Positions 63,392 through 64,000 of a DNA stretch of 64,000 nt are shown here, piece by piece. The stretch is from Achromobacter sp. MYb9 (GTDB lineage Bacteria > Pseudomonadota > Gammaproteobacteria > Burkholderiales > Burkholderiaceae_B). The position numbers and the translations under genes are program-made. Position 1 is the stretch's first letter. The number at the start of each line of letters is the position of its first letter. The notes below the pieces were generated by a model that was given only the letters and a program-made list of their open reading frames with translations, made no database searches and had not been told where the DNA came from. Location of the stretch: the NCBI RefSeq assembly GCF_002975275.1, contig NZ_PCOQ01000001.1, positions 186,001-250,000 on the forward strand. The letters are read 5' to 3'.

Positions 63392-63718
63392 ATCGCTTCA
63401 CCTTTACGAGTGCTTCACTCGACACGATGCAGGAAAACCTTCCGCAGCACGGGCTTCCCGTTAAGCGGATCGCAGGGGCAGAAGGCGCGTACAAGCCTTG
63501 ATAGCCGTATGTTTGAAAGTATAACCCTTTGAGTTTATGGGCGTCTTGCTGCATTTGCGTGACGCAAAAGCCCGTGCGGAATACCTGCATGCGGCTTTGG
63601 AATGTCCGTCGAACGCCTGCAATCCAGCCGTCTACGCGCCATCAAATTCCGTCAATCGAAAATGCCGCAGCGCGTCATTTTCAGGCACTCCAAACAAGAG
63701 TGTTGCGCAATAGCCGCG
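63392..63718 (-). promoter_or_regulatory. odhA upstream region with promoter and palindrome
   Basis: There is no convincing gene in these 327 bases. On the minus strand TTATACT at 63524-63518 is a good -10, with a weak AAGACG -35 at 63547-63542. The transcript would have a leader of about 120 bases. A 7-1-7 palindrome, TTTGCGTGACGCAAA, sits at 63554-63568 just upstream of the -35, in operator position. A short open frame at 63342-63590 overlaps the odhA start and looks non-coding. Confidence 0.5.
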
Positions 63719-64000
63719 TCATACCGGCAGCGAGGTCGTGGACAGGATCTCTTTCAACACAAAAAAGGTGCGGATCTGACGGACGCCGGGCAACTTGATG
63801 ATCTCGCCCGCATGCAGCTTGTTGAAGCGTTCCAGATCGCGGATGCGCAGCATCAGAAAGTAGTCGAATTCGCCGGCCACCAGATGGCATTCCAGGCAAC
63901 CGCTGATACCGCGCGCCGCTTCCTCGAAATCGGTGAAGGACTCGGGCGTGGAACGGTCCAGCACCACGCCCACGATGACCAGCGTGGCCATGTCGACCGC
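63719..64000 (-). CDS. Lrp/AsnC-family regulator, C-terminal part (cut by window edge)
   Basis: Only the C-terminal ligand-binding (RAM) domain is inside the window, about 93 codons reading in from the edge. It shows the typical LVIVGVVLDRSTPESFTDFE start, the GISGCLECHLVAGEFDYFL core and the ending LPGVRQIRTFFVLKEI. The DNA-binding half must lie beyond 64000; the frame stays open to the edge, so the ATG at 63991 is internal. The effector is unknown. Confidence 0.85.
   Translation of the reverse strand, partial: AVDMATLVIVGVVLDRSTPESFTDFEEAARGISGCLECHLVAGEFDYFLMLRIRDLERFNKLHAGEIIKLPGVRQIRTFFVLKEILSTTSLPV

Noticed and set aside
63342-63590. 82-codon minus-strand frame overlapping the odhA start
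   Set aside because: It covers the probable odhA leader and promoter, lacks a ribosome site and looks like chance.

Overview
The window is GC-rich chromosomal DNA with strong G/C codon bias on both strands. Gene content and order point to a beta-proteobacterium of the Alcaligenaceae, most like Achromobacter or Bordetella. The supporting signs are an FtrABCD ferrous-iron system, a PHB module (phaC-phaB-phaR), tandem cyanophycin synthetases, an odhA-odhB-lpdA operon and FecI/FecR iron signalling. The genus is inferred from memory of gene content, not from a search. No tRNA, rRNA, IS element, prophage or CRISPR array was seen.

Region 1 (22-7275, + strand) is the most unusual part. Seven tightly packed genes combine an alginate-type O-acylation machine (two AlgJ/AlgX-like SGNH proteins, an AlgI-like MBOAT, an AlgF-like periplasmic protein) with a DltA/DltC-like adenylating enzyme and carrier protein, and end in an acyl-CoA dehydrogenase. 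This reads as a pathway that activates an amino acid, loads it on a carrier, possibly oxidises it there, and exports it onto a surface glycan. A convergent DUF4434-like Tat lipoprotein with an apparent CTG start, a YidB-like protein, an MltB-type lytic transglycosylase, a DUF455 ferritin-like protein and a FemAB/GNAT-like protein follow (7283-12150).

Region 2 (12202-20449) is a cyanophycin locus: a DUF1854 protein and an ABC exporter with an N-terminal zinc ribbon diverge from two tandem cyanophycin synthetases. A small stress-type cluster follows (small lipoprotein, CsbD, a 54-residue DUF1328 protein, BON protein), then a PhzF-family isomerase.

Region 3 (22961-37954) holds ftrABCD, PHB synthesis (phaR, phaB, phaC), pgeF-rluD, bamD, a DinG/YoaA-type helicase, tex, and an unrecognised beta-rich protein behind an AT-rich leader.

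Region 4 (38040-42434) has trpS with an extra C-terminal YegP-like domain and a translationally coupled four-gene iron-reduction type operon (DUF4198, DUF3649, PepSY-TM, DUF3325) behind a good Fur box.

Region 5 (42665-52114, + strand) is a hydroxyproline-catabolism cluster: a DHDPS-family deaminase candidate, 4-hydroxyproline epimerase, a DAO-type FAD oxidase, and a fused [2Fe-2S]/FAD/BFD dehydrogenase subunit. It also carries an inositol-monophosphatase-family enzyme and an Fbp/Afu-type ABC importer. A perfect 20-bp palindrome lies upstream of the epimerase gene.

Region 6 (52188-64000, - strand) contains fecI-fecR-TonB receptor with a Fur box, zapE, the 2-oxoglutarate dehydrogenase operon odhA-odhB-lpdA, and the C-terminal part of an Lrp/AsnC-type regulator cut by the window edge.
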